Below, piece after piece: positions 41,252 to 53,201 of a stretch of 64,000 nucleotides of DNA (position 1 is its first letter; each line of letters opens with the position of its first letter). The stretch is from Porphyra umbilicalis (Eukaryota > Rhodophyta > Bangiophyceae > Bangiales > Bangiaceae). Under the pieces are notes generated by a model. That model did no database searches, had not been told where the DNA came from, and saw nothing but the letters and a program-made list of their open reading frames with translations. A program made the translations under genes and the position numbers. The stretch is from positions 62,001-126,000 of the forward strand of contig KV918985.1 of NCBI GenBank assembly GCA_002049455.2, given 5' to 3'.

Positions 41252-43142
41252 ATGGCGCCGTCCCCCTTCATCAAGCCGCCCGGCCCCGTCGCGCTCATCG
41301 TCCTCGACGGCGTCGGCATCGCCCCCCCCGCCGCCGACAATGCCTGGGCGGTCGCGTCGACGCCGACGCTCGACGCCCTCGCCGCCGGCGACTGCCCCGA
41401 CGGCCTGCCGGCAGGCACGGCGGTGCTGTCGACCCAGTTGGACGCCTCGGGTGGGGCCGTCGGCCTCCGCGACGGGGCCGACGCGGGCAACTCAGAGGTC
41501 GGCCACGTGGCGCTCGGGGCGGGGCGCGTCTTTCCGCAAGGCGCCGCTGCGGTGGATGCGGGCCTCAGCGGCGGGCGCCTGCACAAGGCGCCGACGTGGC
41601 GGTGGCTGATGGAGGTTGTTGGGGGGGGGGGGGCGGCCATGACGCCAAGAAAAAGTCTGAGGGGGCAGACGGGAAGCCTGCCGCGGCAGCCGACGGGCTA
41701 GACAGAGGCAGCGGCGACGGCAACGGCAACGGCGGTCAGACAGCCGCGTCATCGCAAGGCACGCTGCACCTCCTCGGCCTGCTGTCGGATGGCGGCGTCC
41801 ACGCGGTCATGGACCACGTGTGGCTGCTCCTCGACGCGGCGGTCGCCGACGGCGTCCGCCGCATCCGCGTGCACGTCCTCACCGACGGGCGGGACACGGG
41901 CGAGCGCGACGGCGTCGGGGCTATTGCCAAACTCGAGGCGAAGCTCGCGGCCCTCCGCGACGGTGCGGGCGTGGACGCGGCGGTGGCCAGCGGCGGCGGC
42001 CGCCAAGACGTGACCATGGACCGGTACGAAGCGGATTGGGGTGTGGTCGCCCGCGGCTGGCGCGCGCACGTCCTCGCCGACACGGACGCGGTGGCGACCT
42101 TCCCGTCGGCGACCGCCGCCGTGCAGGCGGCCTACGACGGCGGGGCCACGGACCAGCACGTGCCCGCGTTTGTGGTTGTGGACGACGACGGGGCACCGGT
42201 CGGTCGCATGGCCGACGGCGACGCGGTCGTCTTGTGGAACTACCGGGGGGACCGTGCCAAGGAGATGGCGGCGGCGCTCGACACGCCGCCGGGCGGCGAC
42301 TGGCCCCACTTTGACCGGGGGGACGTGCCGGCGCTGCGCTTTGCGGGGATGCTCACGTACGACGAGGAGCAGGGGGTGCCCCGCCGGTCGCTCGTCGGCT
42401 CCGAGCCGATCGACCAGCCGGTCGGGGCAGTGGTGGCCGCCGCCGGCCTCCGCCGCCTGTGCGTCGCCGAGACGAAAAAGTACGGGCACCTGACCTACTT
42501 TTTCAACGGCCACCGGGCGACGCCCTTTGACGACGCCACCGAAACGTACGTCCAAGTCGACAGCCTCCCGGGCCAGGAGCAAGACAACCCGGCCATGGCC
42601 ACCGCCGCCGTCACCGACGTGATCGTGGCGGCGATCCGCGGCGACGCCGACGCCGTCGCGCCCCCCCCCGACTTGTTGTGTGTCAACCTCGCCAATGGGG
42701 ACATGTGTGGCCACACGGGGGTGATGGACGCGGCGGTGGCGGGGATGGAGGCGGTCGACGCGGCGACGCGGCGGCTGCTCGCCGCGGTGGTGGCCGCGGG
42801 CGGCGTGGCCGTCGTCACGGCCGACCACGGCAACGCCGAGCAGATGGCAGCGCACGGGGCCGACGGGCGGCCGCTCGCGGGAGACGCGCCGCAGGGGTGG
42901 ACGCCCCTCACCGCCCACACGACCGCGCGCGTGCCGCTGTGGGTGGTCGGCGCGGGCGTGGGGGGGATGGCCGTCGACGGGCGCGCGCGGTGGGACGCGG
43001 GCAAAGACGACCGCGACACGGCGTGTTCGGGGGCGGGCATTGCCAACATATCGGCGGCGGTGTTGCACTTGTTGGGGGTGGACTCGCCCGACGCGTACCT
43101 GCCGTCGGTGCTGGTGGCCAAGGGGGGGGGGGGGGGGACTGA
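41252..43142 (+). CDS. gpmI: 2,3-bisphosphoglycerate-independent phosphoglycerate mutase
   Basis: The start ATG at 41252 (CCACCATGGC) gives MAPSPFIKPPGPVALIVLDG. The metal-ligand Asp19 lies in LIVLDGVG. The catalytic Ser81 lies in DAGNSEVGHVALGAGRV. A G run (41621-41631) breaks the frame just after WRWLMEVV; a low-complexity loop (DAKKKSEGADGKP) and the rest follow in the second frame. Family motifs continue: LLGLLSDGGVHA, VHVLTDGRDTGERDG, FNGHRATPF, NLANGDMCGHTGVMDA and VVTADHGNAEQM with the metal-binding His. A second G run (43123-43137) makes the exact stop uncertain; 43142 is the nearest. The enzyme interconverts 3- and 2-phosphoglycerate in glycolysis using two Mn ions. The length is near that of plant and bacterial GpmI plus the loop insert. 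No transit peptide is clear, so it is probably cytosolic. Confidence 0.92.
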
Positions 43143-43840
43143 GCGGCGGCGGGATCGCGCCAGTGTACCACAGGGGCTCACGTTTACTGTGCTGGGTAGG
43201 GGATTGTTTCTTGTTGGTGTCTGCTTGATGGGGGGGGCGGGGGGAGGGGAACGACGAGAAAGAAACGTCGGCGGTGCGACGGTTCCCCTGCCAACTAAAA
43301 GCATGCTTTCCGCTTCCAACCGCCCTCACCAGCGTGCGGCCACCGCCGCGTGAGCCGTCCGCGCCGTCTGGCCGACGGCGGTGGGCCGGCACGCGCGGCG
43401 CCCGCCGGCCCGTGGGCGTCGCTGTCGCCGCTGCGCGCGCCGCGGCGCGCCAACGGCGGGGGCGGCCCCCCCAGCGCGACCGATGGCGACGGCAGTCACG
43501 GCACGGGGCCGCGGTGGGGACGTGGCGGACGTGGTCGGTCGGCGATCGGGGGCCGGCTCCCCGCGTGGTCGCCACCGCCGTGGACGCGGTGTCTCCCCGC
43601 TGCCCAGGGGGCGACCACCCGTACGGGGCGCCGTGGACGGCGAGGGGGGGGATGCGCGTGGCCACCCTGGGGGATCTTGTGTCCGTTGCCTCCGACGGCG
43701 GCGGCGGCGGCCACCACCGGCCCCGATGGGTGCCGGCGGGGGAGATGACCCCGGGACGGATCCGTCGGGGTCCCCCCGCCCCTGCCACGGCCGCGCCGCG
43801 ACGGTCCGTGACCACGCGTCGCGGCGGCGCGCTGGTGACG
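43143..43840. other. GC-rich gap between the mutase and the inverted-repeat element
   Basis: Chance frames only; no domain seen. Confidence 0.4.
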
Positions 43841-44487
43841 GCGCAGTTGCGCTTATCGTGTGTTCACGCGCAAACGCGTTTTTCTTGTAGAAAGCTCCGT
43901 AAAAATCTTGCGGACCGGCCTGGATGGGGCCGGAAACGGCGATTTCGCCCACAACAATTTGCGCAGCGGAAGTGCGCGTCGTCCGGTTTGTCAACTTTAC
44001 ATCATCCAAACCATCTCGGGGCGCTGAGCACGGCCTTAGCCTTCCCTCAGTCCGAACGCCGCTTGCCTGCGCTTCACAAAAAGTTGCGACGTCAGCATCT
44101 TACGGAGGGGGCCGAGCTACAGAACGACCATGTCGCTTACGCCGTTGGCATTGACAATCTCCCCACAGTCAGCAGCCCGTGCAGCTGGCCAACAACAGCC
44201 ACACATGCGGTGATGCGGTCGATATTGATTGACGATTGGATCATGGAGACCCTTAGCCGTCATGGCGATTGGCTCCGTGTCGCTCTTGACAGCTGGAGGT
44301 TTTCTCTGTTCCAGCTTGTGGGTCACCCTGTGAAATGTAAGCCACCAACTCTTGCGGCCTCTCCCGCAGTTCTTCCACAGTTCTTCAACAAATCGACGCC
44401 CTTGCGGAGGGCCTTACGGAGGGGGTTTTGAAGCTTTTTACAAGAAAAACGCGTTTGCGCGTGAACACACGATCAGCACCACTGCGC
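43841..44487. mobile_element. 647-bp non-autonomous DNA element with 56-bp terminal inverted repeats
   Basis: The 56 bases at 43841-43896 (GCGCAGTTGCGCTTATCGTG to AGAAAGCT) match the reverse complement of 44432-44487 with four differences. The core CGTGTGTTCACGCGCAAACG and the TTTTTCTTGTA that follows are identical in both. The interior has lower GC than its flanks and encodes no transposase. I see no clear target duplication. The form is that of a MITE or internally deleted DNA transposon. Confidence 0.75.
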
Positions 44488-45585
44488 GGGGCGGCACGAG
44501 TGCCCCCTTGCGCACGGCGGAACGGGCGTTTGCTACCACGTGTCGCCCCGGCGGACGGAGCAACCAGACGACGGCGAGTCGGGGGACTTGCCGACAGTCT
44601 CGCGTGGTGACCGCGCCTCCACGCCGCCACAATGGACCGACAGTCTCGCGGCAGGGGGGAGGGCGGACATGTGGTGGAGAATGGGCACCCGCACCGGTGG
44701 GGGTAAGACGTGACGGAGCATGCGCGTACGTGCGTTTCGGGTAGAAAGCAGGTGGGCCCCTTGTGGGACGAGGGGGGTGACTGTGGTACAGCGGGCGCCG
44801 TCCAGCCGACTGTATGGGTGAGGGTGGCGGGGGCACCCCGCCACACCAAAGGAAGAAGAAACTTCCTACAATTCGTACTCCCTTGCGTTGCCGACGAGTG
44901 GACCGAGTGCGCGGCTTGCTCACCCGGTGGGGACGTTGCAACACGCGCGGCCGCGGCGCGGTGCGGCACGCGAAGCGACGGTGGGGTGGGCGGGGGGAGC
45001 GCCGGCGACCGGCCCCTTGTCGGTGCCGTCGGTGCTGCCTCGTGGGCGCCTCTGGGTGGGCTGCCTCATGGGCTCCGCTGCGTGCGCCGCCTCGAGGGCT
45101 CCTCTGCGTGGGGGTGGCGCGCACCCCGGCCCCGGCTGCGGGGCGCGGGCGCCGGGGGGGGGGCGCGACGCGCCCGACCCGCGGTGGCCCGACCGCGCGC
45201 GGGGCGGCGCGGGGCGGCGGGGGCGCGCCCGCCCTGGCCGCCCTTTCTCCCTACCGACACGTACGGGCGAGGGGGTGTGTGTTCACAGGTGCGTTTTGTC
45301 TGTGCGGCACGCGCGGCGGCGGGCACGGCCGGAAAAAACTCGACGCCGCCACTGCGCGGCCGACCGCGGGGCGGCGCCTCGCGTCCCAGGTGCCGGCGCG
45401 GCGCCGCCACACCCCACCCACCTCTCCCCCACGCAGGTACTCGTGACACACACGCAGTGACCTACTACCTACTCTGCACGCTGCCCTCTCGCGTCCAACA
45501 AAGTCGGTCACCCGCGACCGCCGCCGGGCGTGCGCGCTTACAGAAGCACCTCCTCCCCCTCGGCGCCGCCGTCAAACCTCCCCCC
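44488..45585. other. Intergenic region
   Basis: GC-rich, with frames on both strands but no domain or natural residue mix. Nothing else is seen. Confidence 0.35.
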
Positions 45586-46314
45586 CTACCGGCGGCGGCG
45601 CCAGCGGCCGACGAGCCGCCGGCACCCGTCCACCCCACACCCGACGCCACTCCCAATGCGCGCGCTGCTCGCCGCCGCGAGGCGCCCCGCCCAGCCGCCG
45701 CTGTACAGCGGCGCCAACGTTGTCGACGGCGGGTACTCGCGGACGAGGAGGACCCCCCCCCCCCCCACGCCCGCCGGGGCGCGCGTGCCGCGCCGCCGCC
45801 GCCGCCGCGGAGCGGCGCGCCGACGCGGACCGCCGCCGCGCGTCGGCCGCCGCCGCGGCGGCCGCGCGGGGGTGCGCAACGGGCGGGCGCCCGCGGGCGA
45901 GGGGGGGGCGGGGAGCGCGAGCGCGTCGCCGCCGCTGGCGTCGTCGGTGCTGCCGACCGACGAGCGCTCGTCGTCGTCGTCTGGCATGCTGCCGCCGTCC
46001 GACACGTCCATGGCATCGTCGTCTTCGTCGTCGACATCGGTGGGGGGGGCGCGGCGGTGACGCGCCGCCGCCGCCACGTGGGACGCGGACGCGGCCGACG
46101 CGGCGCGGCGGGGCGCGGCGCGCCCGACGCGCTCGGGCGGGGGGGACGCCGACGCGGACACGGGCCGCAGCGGCACGCCGTTGGCGCGGCCGGCCGGCGG
46201 CGGCCGCCGCGGGCGCGCCGCCGCCGCCGCCGCCGCCGACGTGGGGCGGGGAAGGGGCTGGATTTCCGCCTCGGACGATGCGTACGCGTCGTCCTCGTAG
46301 GGCACCACCTCCAT
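45586..46314 (-). CDS. Acidic, low-complexity hypothetical protein
   Basis: The start is the ATG read from 46314 (MEVVPYEDDAYASSEAEIQP). Residues 1-75 are Ala/Pro/Arg-rich with SASASPPPERVGR. An acidic Ser-rich region follows (PTDVDDEDDDAMDVSDGGSM, PDDDDERSSVGSTDD). Beyond it the frame is Arg/Pro-rich and less natural. A neighbouring frame reads as an Ala/Arg helix (RRSASARRSAAAAAARHARP), so a frame change near 45900 is likely and the C-terminus is not certain. No domain is recognised. The acidic tracts would suit a nuclear or chromatin-linked protein, but that is only a guess. Confidence 0.5.
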   Translation of the reverse strand: MEVVPYEDDAYASSEAEIQPLPRPTSAAAAAAARPRRPPPAGRANGVPLRPVSASASPPPERVGRAAPRRAASAASASHVAAAARHRRAPPTDVDDEDDDAMDVSDGGSMPDDDDERSSVGSTDDASGGDALALPAPPSPAGARPLRTPARPPRRRPTRGGGPRRRAAPRRRRRRGTRAPAGVGGGGVLLVREYPPSTTLAPLYSGGWAGRLAAASSARIGSGVGCGVDGCRRLVGRWRRRR

Positions 46315-47215
46315 GTCGCCCACCAGGCGACGGCGGCGGCGGCGGCGACAGGTAGCACCCTACGGTTTCGTGATACTTCTGTAATAGCAGCCGCCAGTTG
46401 ATCCAATTGTGTATTTAATGATGGCAGTCTGGGGTCGCTACTGCCGAGTCCCCGTCAGTCCTTGTTTCCTGCACAATCAAGTCCAACCACCACCACGCCT
46501 ACAGCACCAACCTTCACCGTACAGGCGCTCTGCTGCCGCAAGGCACCACACCACGTCAAAGACGTCCCTTGGCCTTGCGCTGCGAGACGCGTCGGTAGCG
46601 GTGGGCACCGCCATCCCCCGTCGGATCACCTGCAGAGGCTGTGGCCCCTTGACAACGCGTTCCACTCCCAGCTCCATCACCTGGAGCTGCGTTGGGTGCA
46701 GAGGCAGCAACAGACCCTTGTTTGAACCGTACGAACATGGCAAACATGTCAGTGTCCGCGGTGACATGGCGACGAAGGTCGACCGGAGCGGCTGCTGACG
46801 CCGTGCTGGGCACCATGCAATCATGAACTTGAAATAGTGGAATTATCCATGCTCTCTGCGCGCCCTATCCGCGCCTCGGCGTCGAGGGGCGCGGGGCGTT
46901 AACAGCGCCACAACAGCGCCTTAACAGCGCCTTAACCACGCCCGTCAATAGCGCCCCGGGCGATCTTCCCAGCCCTCACTTTAGTTGGGTGTGCATGTTT
47001 GTTTGCGCAAACGTGCATGCTCCTCACCAAAGCACCATCTCCGTCGCGCGCCCCTGACGCCCCCGAAATAGGAGCGTCGTGTGCAACCCTACGCGAGACG
47101 TCTCCGTCTCCGGCAGGCGTTTGCCAGCTGGCCGACGGGCCGCCCCCGCTCGTCCCGGCGGTGGGTCCCCGACGTGTGGGTGTTTCTCTTCCCCCCACTG
47201 CTGTTGCGGCATGAC
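46315..47215. other. Intergenic region between divergent genes
   Basis: 900 bp of lower GC between the acidic protein (minus) and the sulfotransferase (plus), presumably holding both promoters. Short copies of CAGCGCCTTAA occur around 46900-46940. No gene is seen. Confidence 0.45.
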
Positions 47216-48252
47216 ATGCCCGTCCCCCATGGCGGTCTGCTGACCGGCGCGCGGCGGCCGGCGGCGGCCCTTGCGCCGCGCGTGCGCCGCGCCGTTCGCC
47301 GCTGGGCCGCCGCCCCCGCCGCCCGCCGCCGCGCCGCCGCCGCCGCGGCGGTGGCGGCGGCGGTGGCGGCGGCGGTGGCGGCGGCGGCGCTCGTCGTTGC
47401 CGCCACCCTGCGTGGCACACCCCCCTGGCGCGGCCGCGACGGCGGCGGCGGCCTCGCCGCCACGGTCGGCGGCGGGGCGCCGCCGCGGGGCCGCCGCGCC
47501 CCCCCCGCCGCCGCCGCGGCCGTGGCCGCGGCGCGGGCCGAGGCGGCGGCGGTGCTCGCCGGCGCGTCCCCCGACTGGCTCGCGCGCGTGCGCGCGCTCG
47601 CGCCGCGCGCCTTTGACCCCGCCTATGTGGCGCCGTGTTGGACGGCCGCCGCGCCGGCGGCGGGGCCCGCCGCCGACGAGGCGGGCGCACAATCGTGGGT
47701 GGTCGCCCCGGGGGATGACGTGGCGCCGCCGACGGGCGTGGGCGACGGGCGGCGGCTGGTGTGTTTGCCGTCCCTGTTTTTGATTGGGGCGCCCAAGGCG
47801 GGCACGTCGGACTTTGCGGCGCGCCTCGGGCGCCTCCACACCGTCCTGCCGGCACGCGGCGGCAGCAACGACGACGTGCGGGTCATCCCCCCGACGCGCA
47901 AGGAGCCCCGCTACTGGGACCGGTGGGCGGGAGTCGACACCCGCCCCGCCGCCTGGGCGTCGTACACGCACCACTTTGATAGCTTGGCGGGGCGGCTGCT
48001 GGCGGCGCGCCGCGGCAACGGCGGCGGCGGCGGCGGCGACGGCGGCGGCGGCGGCGGTCGCCGGCCGACGTGGCTAACCTTTGACGGCAGCATTGAGGTG
48101 ATGGCCAAGTTCAACGCGTCCGCGCCCCTGCCGGCAGCGGTGGCGGCGGTGCTGCCCGCCGCGCGCGCGGTGCTGCTCGTGCGGGACCCGGCGGAGCGGC
48201 TGTGGTCCGACTACCTGTTTTGGCCGGCGCGGTCGCTGCTCGCGCTCGACCG

Positions 48253-48284
<32 letters not shown>

Positions 48285-48833
48285 GGCCGGGGCCTGTGGC
48301 GGGGCGCGGGCCGGGCGCGGCCGCCGCCGCCGGCCGCACCGCCGCCGACTTTCACGCCCGCGCCGTCGCCTCGGTCGCCGCCTTTCGCGCGTGCGTCGGC
48401 GGCGCGCGCGGCGGCGGCGTGCTGACGTGCGCCCTCACCCCCCCTTCCGCACGTGGGAGGGCGGCGGCGCGCGGCTCGCGTACGGCGTCTACGCGCCGGT
48501 GGTGGCGCTGTGGCAGGCGGCGCTGCGGCCCGGCCACCTCCTCGTCCTCCGCACCGAGGACCTCGACGGGCACCGCCCGTACGCGCGCACCGCCGAGTGG
48601 CTGTTTGGCGCGTCGTGGCCGGGGGGGGGGCCGTCCCCGCCGCCGCGTGGCGGGCGCTGGCGGCGGCCGGCGGGCACGCCAATGTCGGGCGGCGCCACGC
48701 GGCGCGGGGGGAGATGTGGGCGGCGACGCGGCGGCTACTGACCGAGTTTTATGAGGACGTCAATGGGGGGTTGGTCGGCCTGACGGGGGACCCGCGGCTG
48801 GTGTGGCCGCTGGCGGGGGGCGGGGCGCCGTGA
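47216..48833 (+). CDS. Type II membrane sulfotransferase (carbohydrate sulfotransferase-like)
   Basis: From the ATG at 47216 (MPVPHGGLLTGARRP) the protein has an Arg-rich start and then a long Ala/Val hydrophobic segment (about 38-65) typical of a Golgi signal anchor. The stem is low-complexity. The catalytic domain starts PSLFLIGAPKAGTSDF, the 5'-phosphosulfate-binding loop. The 3'-phosphate-binding motif is VLLVRDPAERLWSDYLFW. The frame breaks at a C run (48437-48447) and again at a G run (48620-48632); the natural reading continues YGVYAPVVALWQAALRPGHL, VLRTEDLDG and ends LTEFYEDVNGGLVGLTGDPR. This resembles the CHST15/GALNAC4S-6ST-type group. By family it transfers sulfate from PAPS to a glycan in the Golgi. 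A role in sulfated matrix polysaccharides is inference. It is convergent with the GT8 gene. Confidence 0.82.
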
Positions 48834-49311
48834 CGGGCGGCGCGCGGGGGGGGGTGCCACCGGCGGAGCAGGGGCGGTCGAGCAGGAACCAGAGGGTGCC
48901 CCACCCGCGGGCGCCGCCACCGCCAGCGCGTGCCGTCACCGTCGGGTCGCGGACACGCCGGGGCGCGGCAACCGGGAGGTGGCGACGCCGTCGCTCCGCT
49001 GCGGCCGCGACCGCGTCGGTCAATGATGGTGGCGGTCGGGGGCGCCGCCGCTGGCCGACCCCGCCCATCGAAAAAGAGGGCGCGGCGACCGGGTAGAGGC
49101 GGCGGTGGGGCTCGGACGATACGGAGACGGCCACGCCGACCCCCCCCCGACACGAAGAAAGAGAACCCCCCACGGACGCGTCCCGCGCGGCGTGGCGCCT
49201 CTAGCGCCGCGTGACCCGTCCAACAAAAAAAAAAAACCGATCCACGCCGGACCCCCGCGGACCACGCGGCCCGGCCCGCCGCACGACCCCCCCCCCCCCT
49301 GAGGCCCGCCC
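48834..49311. other. Convergent intergenic gap
   Basis: 478 bp between the 3' ends of the sulfotransferase and the GT8 gene. GC-rich except for an A run at about 49225-49236. No gene is seen. Confidence 0.5.
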
Positions 49312-49564
49312 TCATGGGCACCCGTCGAGCCCCCTCACGTCGGCCTCACACCCCGCCTCGGCGGCGCGCACCCACAGCAGCGCCACGCGCCCGTAGAGCA
49401 CGAGCACGGCGAGCACGTACGGGGCGATGAGGGCCATCGCCGCCCCAATCTTGGTGAAGATGCTCGTGTAGGCGGGGAGGAAGAGCACGCCCGCGCCGAC
49501 CACGGGGGCGACCGCGTCAAAGGCGGCGGCGGTGACGAGGGCGCGGAGGATGGGGCGCACGGGC

Positions 49565-49610
<46 letters not shown>

Positions 49611-51548
49611 GGGGGGGGGCGCCCGCGCCCCCTGCGCCCGCCCCCGACGCGTACGACGGCACCCGGTGGAGGGGCGGCAGCGGCAGCGTCGGCGGGCGGC
49701 TGCCCCCACGGATGGTGGCCGAGGAGCGGGCCGACGCGGGCGCCGACGGCGCCACGCCATAGGCGCCCGCGGCCGCCCCGTCGGCGGCGCCGAGCCCCCC
49801 CCCCCCCCCCCAGGGGTGCCATTCCCTCCATGTGGTGCCCCCCCCCTCCCCCCCCAAGGGGCTCCCCCCCTCCCCCCTCCCCCCCCCCCGCGGGTGCACA
49901 CACATCGGCGACGCGCAAAAGCAGGCGCCGTGGGCGGTGAGGGCGGCGACGACGAGCGTGAATTTCGCCGCCGCCAACACGGCAAACGCGTGCAGCGGCG
50001 GCAGCATCGTCGGCACCGACGCAAACGCGGCGGCCGAGGCGGCCGCCCACTCAGCCGCGCCGAGCGCCGTCGACACGAGGAGGAAGGACCGCGGGGGCAC
50101 GACGAGCAGGTGGCGGGCGCCGACGCGGAGGCCCCCACACCGCCCCCCCGCCGCCGACGGCGGTGGCGGTCCCGCACCCGCACCCGCCGCACACGCACCC
50201 GCCACCGCCGGCGCCGCCCCGCCGCCGAGGCGCCCGACCGACCGGCGGGCGAGCGCGAGGGCGCCCGCCGCGGCGGCGCCCCAGGCGGCAACAAGCGCAT
50301 AGGCCCACGCCGGGGACACCCCCCCGGGGGGGGTGGGCGACCGCAGCCGCGACCGCACCGCGTGCCACCGCCACGACAGCGGCAGCGCGGCGTACGTCCA
50401 CCAGAGCCACGGCTTGAACTGGGGGGGGCCGAGGAATTCGGTCGCCCGCACCGCCCCGCAGCGGGGGCGGGAGATGGTCCACGCAAAGCCGCCGACGTAA
50501 AACTCGCCGTGGTCGGCGTGCCAGCCCATGGGCAGCCGCCGCGGGCCGCCCGCCGCCGCCGCCGCCGCCGCCGCCGTCGCCGCCGTCGCCGTTGCCACGG
50601 CCGACGTCGTCGCGGCCGCCGCCGCCGCGTCCGCCGCGTCGTCGCCGCCGTCGAGCAGCTGCGCCGAGGCGTTGGCGGCGGCGGCGGCGGCGGCCGCCCG
50701 CACTGCGGGTGCGGGCAGCGCCGGGGCGGCAACGCCGAGGAGGGACGGCAGCGGCGGGCGGGGCGGCGGGCGCCCGCCCGCGACGCCGTCCGGGGCGGCG
50801 GCCTCGTGGAAGGTCGGCGCGTTGAGGAGGTTTGGGTAAAAGGAGTTGAGGAAGCCCTGGTCCCCCCCGTCGTACGAGCCCATCGTCGGGAGGGCGCGGA
50901 GCATGCGGTCAAAGGTGTCCAAGGAGGGGGTGAGGAGGACGACCCCCGAGTTGAAGTGGCACGGGTTGAGGAAGGCCGCGCAAAAGGTGCCACACCCAAA
51001 CAGGGGGCCCATATCCCCCGAAATGAGCACGTCCCCGTCGAGCAGCAGCACCCGCCGATATTGCACGAGCGTCCACACGCGGAGTTTGGTCAGCACCGCG
51101 TCAAAGCGGGGATCGTACTTGGTGTCGGCGGTGTACGGGGAGGCAACGACCGGCGCCGCCAGCGTCTGGATGCCATCCCCGTGGAGTTGCGCCAACGCCG
51201 CCGCCGACACGTCGGGGGTGACCATGACGAGCCGGTCCCGCGTCCCCGCCGCCGCGTCGGGGGAGTGCGCGGCGAGCGACGCAAACATCACGCGGATGGG
51301 GAGGACGTACGCGTCGCCATACAACAGCGTCACGTACGCTTCGGTGGCTGGGGGGGGGGCGGCGACGAGGCGTTGACGGGGGGTGGTGCCACCACCAGTG
51401 GGCCGCCGGGGACGCCGAGCGCGGGGACGCCCGCCACGCCCCGTTCGCCGCCCGCCGTGGCGGCGGCGAGGAGGAGGGCGCCGAGCGCCCACCGCGCCCC
51501 GTGGCCGACGGTCCATGGACGGACCGCGGGGCGCACGGGGTGCCGCAT
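49312..51548 (-). CDS. GT8 glycosyltransferase with multi-TM C-terminus (PGSIP6/IPUT1-like)
   Basis: The start is the ATG read from 51548 (MRHPVRPAVRPWTVGHG), followed by a hydrophobic stretch WALGALLLAAATAGG that fits a signal peptide or anchor. A G/C run near 51343-51360 breaks the frame. The GT8 domain then begins EAYVTLLYGDAYVLPIRVMF. The DxD motif is VLLLDGDVLISGDM, and GDQGFLN plus HFNSGVVLL are glycogenin-family hallmarks. A low-complexity Ala/Pro insert separates the last GT8 part (FKPWLWWTYAALPLSWRW). After it come about five hydrophobic helices (AWAYALVAAWGAAAAGALAL, SFLLVSTALGAAEWAAA, AFAVLAAAKFTLVVAAL, AVAPVVGAGVLFLPAY, ALIAPYVLAVLVLYG). A GT8 with this tail matches plant IPUT1/PGSIP6, which glucuronosylates inositol phosphorylceramide in the Golgi. 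The exact substrate is inference. Confidence 0.78.
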
Positions 51549-53201
51549 CTAGTAGCAGGGAAAAAAAAGGCGACGGCGCCAGTGGCGGACCGACTCGGCC
51601 TGTGGGGGGGGGGGGGGGCGCCCGGCCGACATCCGCCGCGGCGGCGGCGGGGCGGCGGCGGGACGCGGGCCCGTGCACGGCGGGCGGCGGCGTCCCGCGA
51701 TCGAGGCGGGGAGCAGACCGCGAGCAACGCCCATGCGTTTTTTTCTCGAGAAAGCTTCTGTCAGCCGACACCGACAAGCACCGACCGACAAATTACGGCC
51801 TGATCCACTGCAGTGCTTGGGAGGGGCTTGTGGTACATTGATGTACTTGCAAAGTAGTGGAGGCTACGGCGTTGTCCGGGAAGCGTCCATCGCGGATCAG
51901 CAGCTCTGCCACGTCACTTTCGCCGCTCCGCCGTCGCCATAGCGTATCCAGACCGCTCTTCCCAGACCGCGCGGGTCACGTTGGGCGCCCACAGGCCGAC
52001 CAGCACCGCTTCCGCGCCTCGTTGTCTGCATCTCGCGCTCATCATGGATGCTGACGATCCAGTCTTCTGCCCACGTGTCCGCTTTGTCGGACGGATGGGG
52101 AGTCCCTCTCGCCAGCGGTTGCCCCTTCTGCGAGACGGGCAGGTGGCGGGTGCGGTGAATCCAACGAGCCGTGCCCTCACCAAACGCACCACCCACCCGC
52201 GCTCGTGGCCGCCCCGTGCATTGGCAGGCGCCTCTGTTCAGCGCGGCGCCACCCCCCCGGCCGGGCCCCCGCGGCGGCTGGAGGTCGCGCCCACCCCCGC
52301 GGGCCGCACCCCCACCGTGATCTGTGGTAGGCAGCGCCCCACCGCGGCTGCGCGCGTGTCCCCCGGGCCGCCATTAACGGTCACGATCCGCGGCGTGGTC
52401 AGGTCTGCTGCGGTTGGCAACGGACGGGTCGAGCGCCGGCGGGAGTGAGTCGGGGGACTCCCCCCTGGGGTGCCACTCGACCAGTGATCGACAAAACAGA
52501 CAGAAATAGGGGCGAGGGCGGCCGTTGGGGAGGGAGGTGAGTCGACAGGGCGGTCCGCGACGTGGCCCGCGGGGTGCCGTAGTCGCCCTCGACGTCGAGC
52601 TGCCACTCTCCGCCGACCCCGCCACGCGCGGTCCCCTTTGGAGGGGAGCCGTCGTGGTCAGGTGGGCGTGACCGGGCACGCTGGGGAGCGGCGGGGGCGT
52701 CGCACCAGAGCGCCGCCCGGCCGGTCGAGAAGAGGCGGCGGAGGGGCCGTTGCTTGCCGCTTGCCATGCCAACGTCTGTGTAGGTAGCCGCTGGTGGGCG
52801 CGCGCGGTCGCGCGCGCCGCCGCGGGTGCGGGGCGGCCGGTCGGCTCGGCGCTGCCGGCACCCGCAGCGCGTGTGGGCGACAACGGTCGATGCTCGGCGG
52901 CGACGGTACGGTGCCCCACGGGCGCCGTGCCTCCGAGCCGCGGCGGCACGCCGCCGCAACCGGTGGCGCCTGCACTTATGGCGAGCCGCAGCGTCCGGCA
53001 GTGCGGCGCCGACCGCCGGCGCCGCATCGGCGTCCCGCGCAGACCACATCGTCATCCGCACAGACGCGCTGACGTGCGTGCTCCACCCGCGACGCGTCGT
53101 GTTGGTCGTGCCCGCCGCCGGGGCGACTGTGCTGCCGGTGGCACCACGTCGACCGCGCCCAAACCAGCGCCGGCCGGCCCGTCACGCACGGGACGAGGAC
53201 G
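51549..53201. other. Intergenic region without a confident gene
   Basis: 1.65 kb. GC is lower between about 51720 and 52150. Frames on both strands occur (for example minus around 52400-53060) but none shows a domain. It should contain promoters for the flanking divergent genes. Confidence 0.4.

Noticed and set aside
49560-49615. (CCG)n/(GCC)n runs considered as triplet-expansion loci
   Set aside because: They lie inside the low-complexity linker of the GT8 reading frame and are common throughout this DNA.
51725-51760. TGCGTTTTTTTCTCGAGAAAGCTTC resembles the inner part of the 56-bp terminal repeat of the element at 43841
   Set aside because: Similarity is short and interrupted, with no matching partner nearby; not enough to call a second element.
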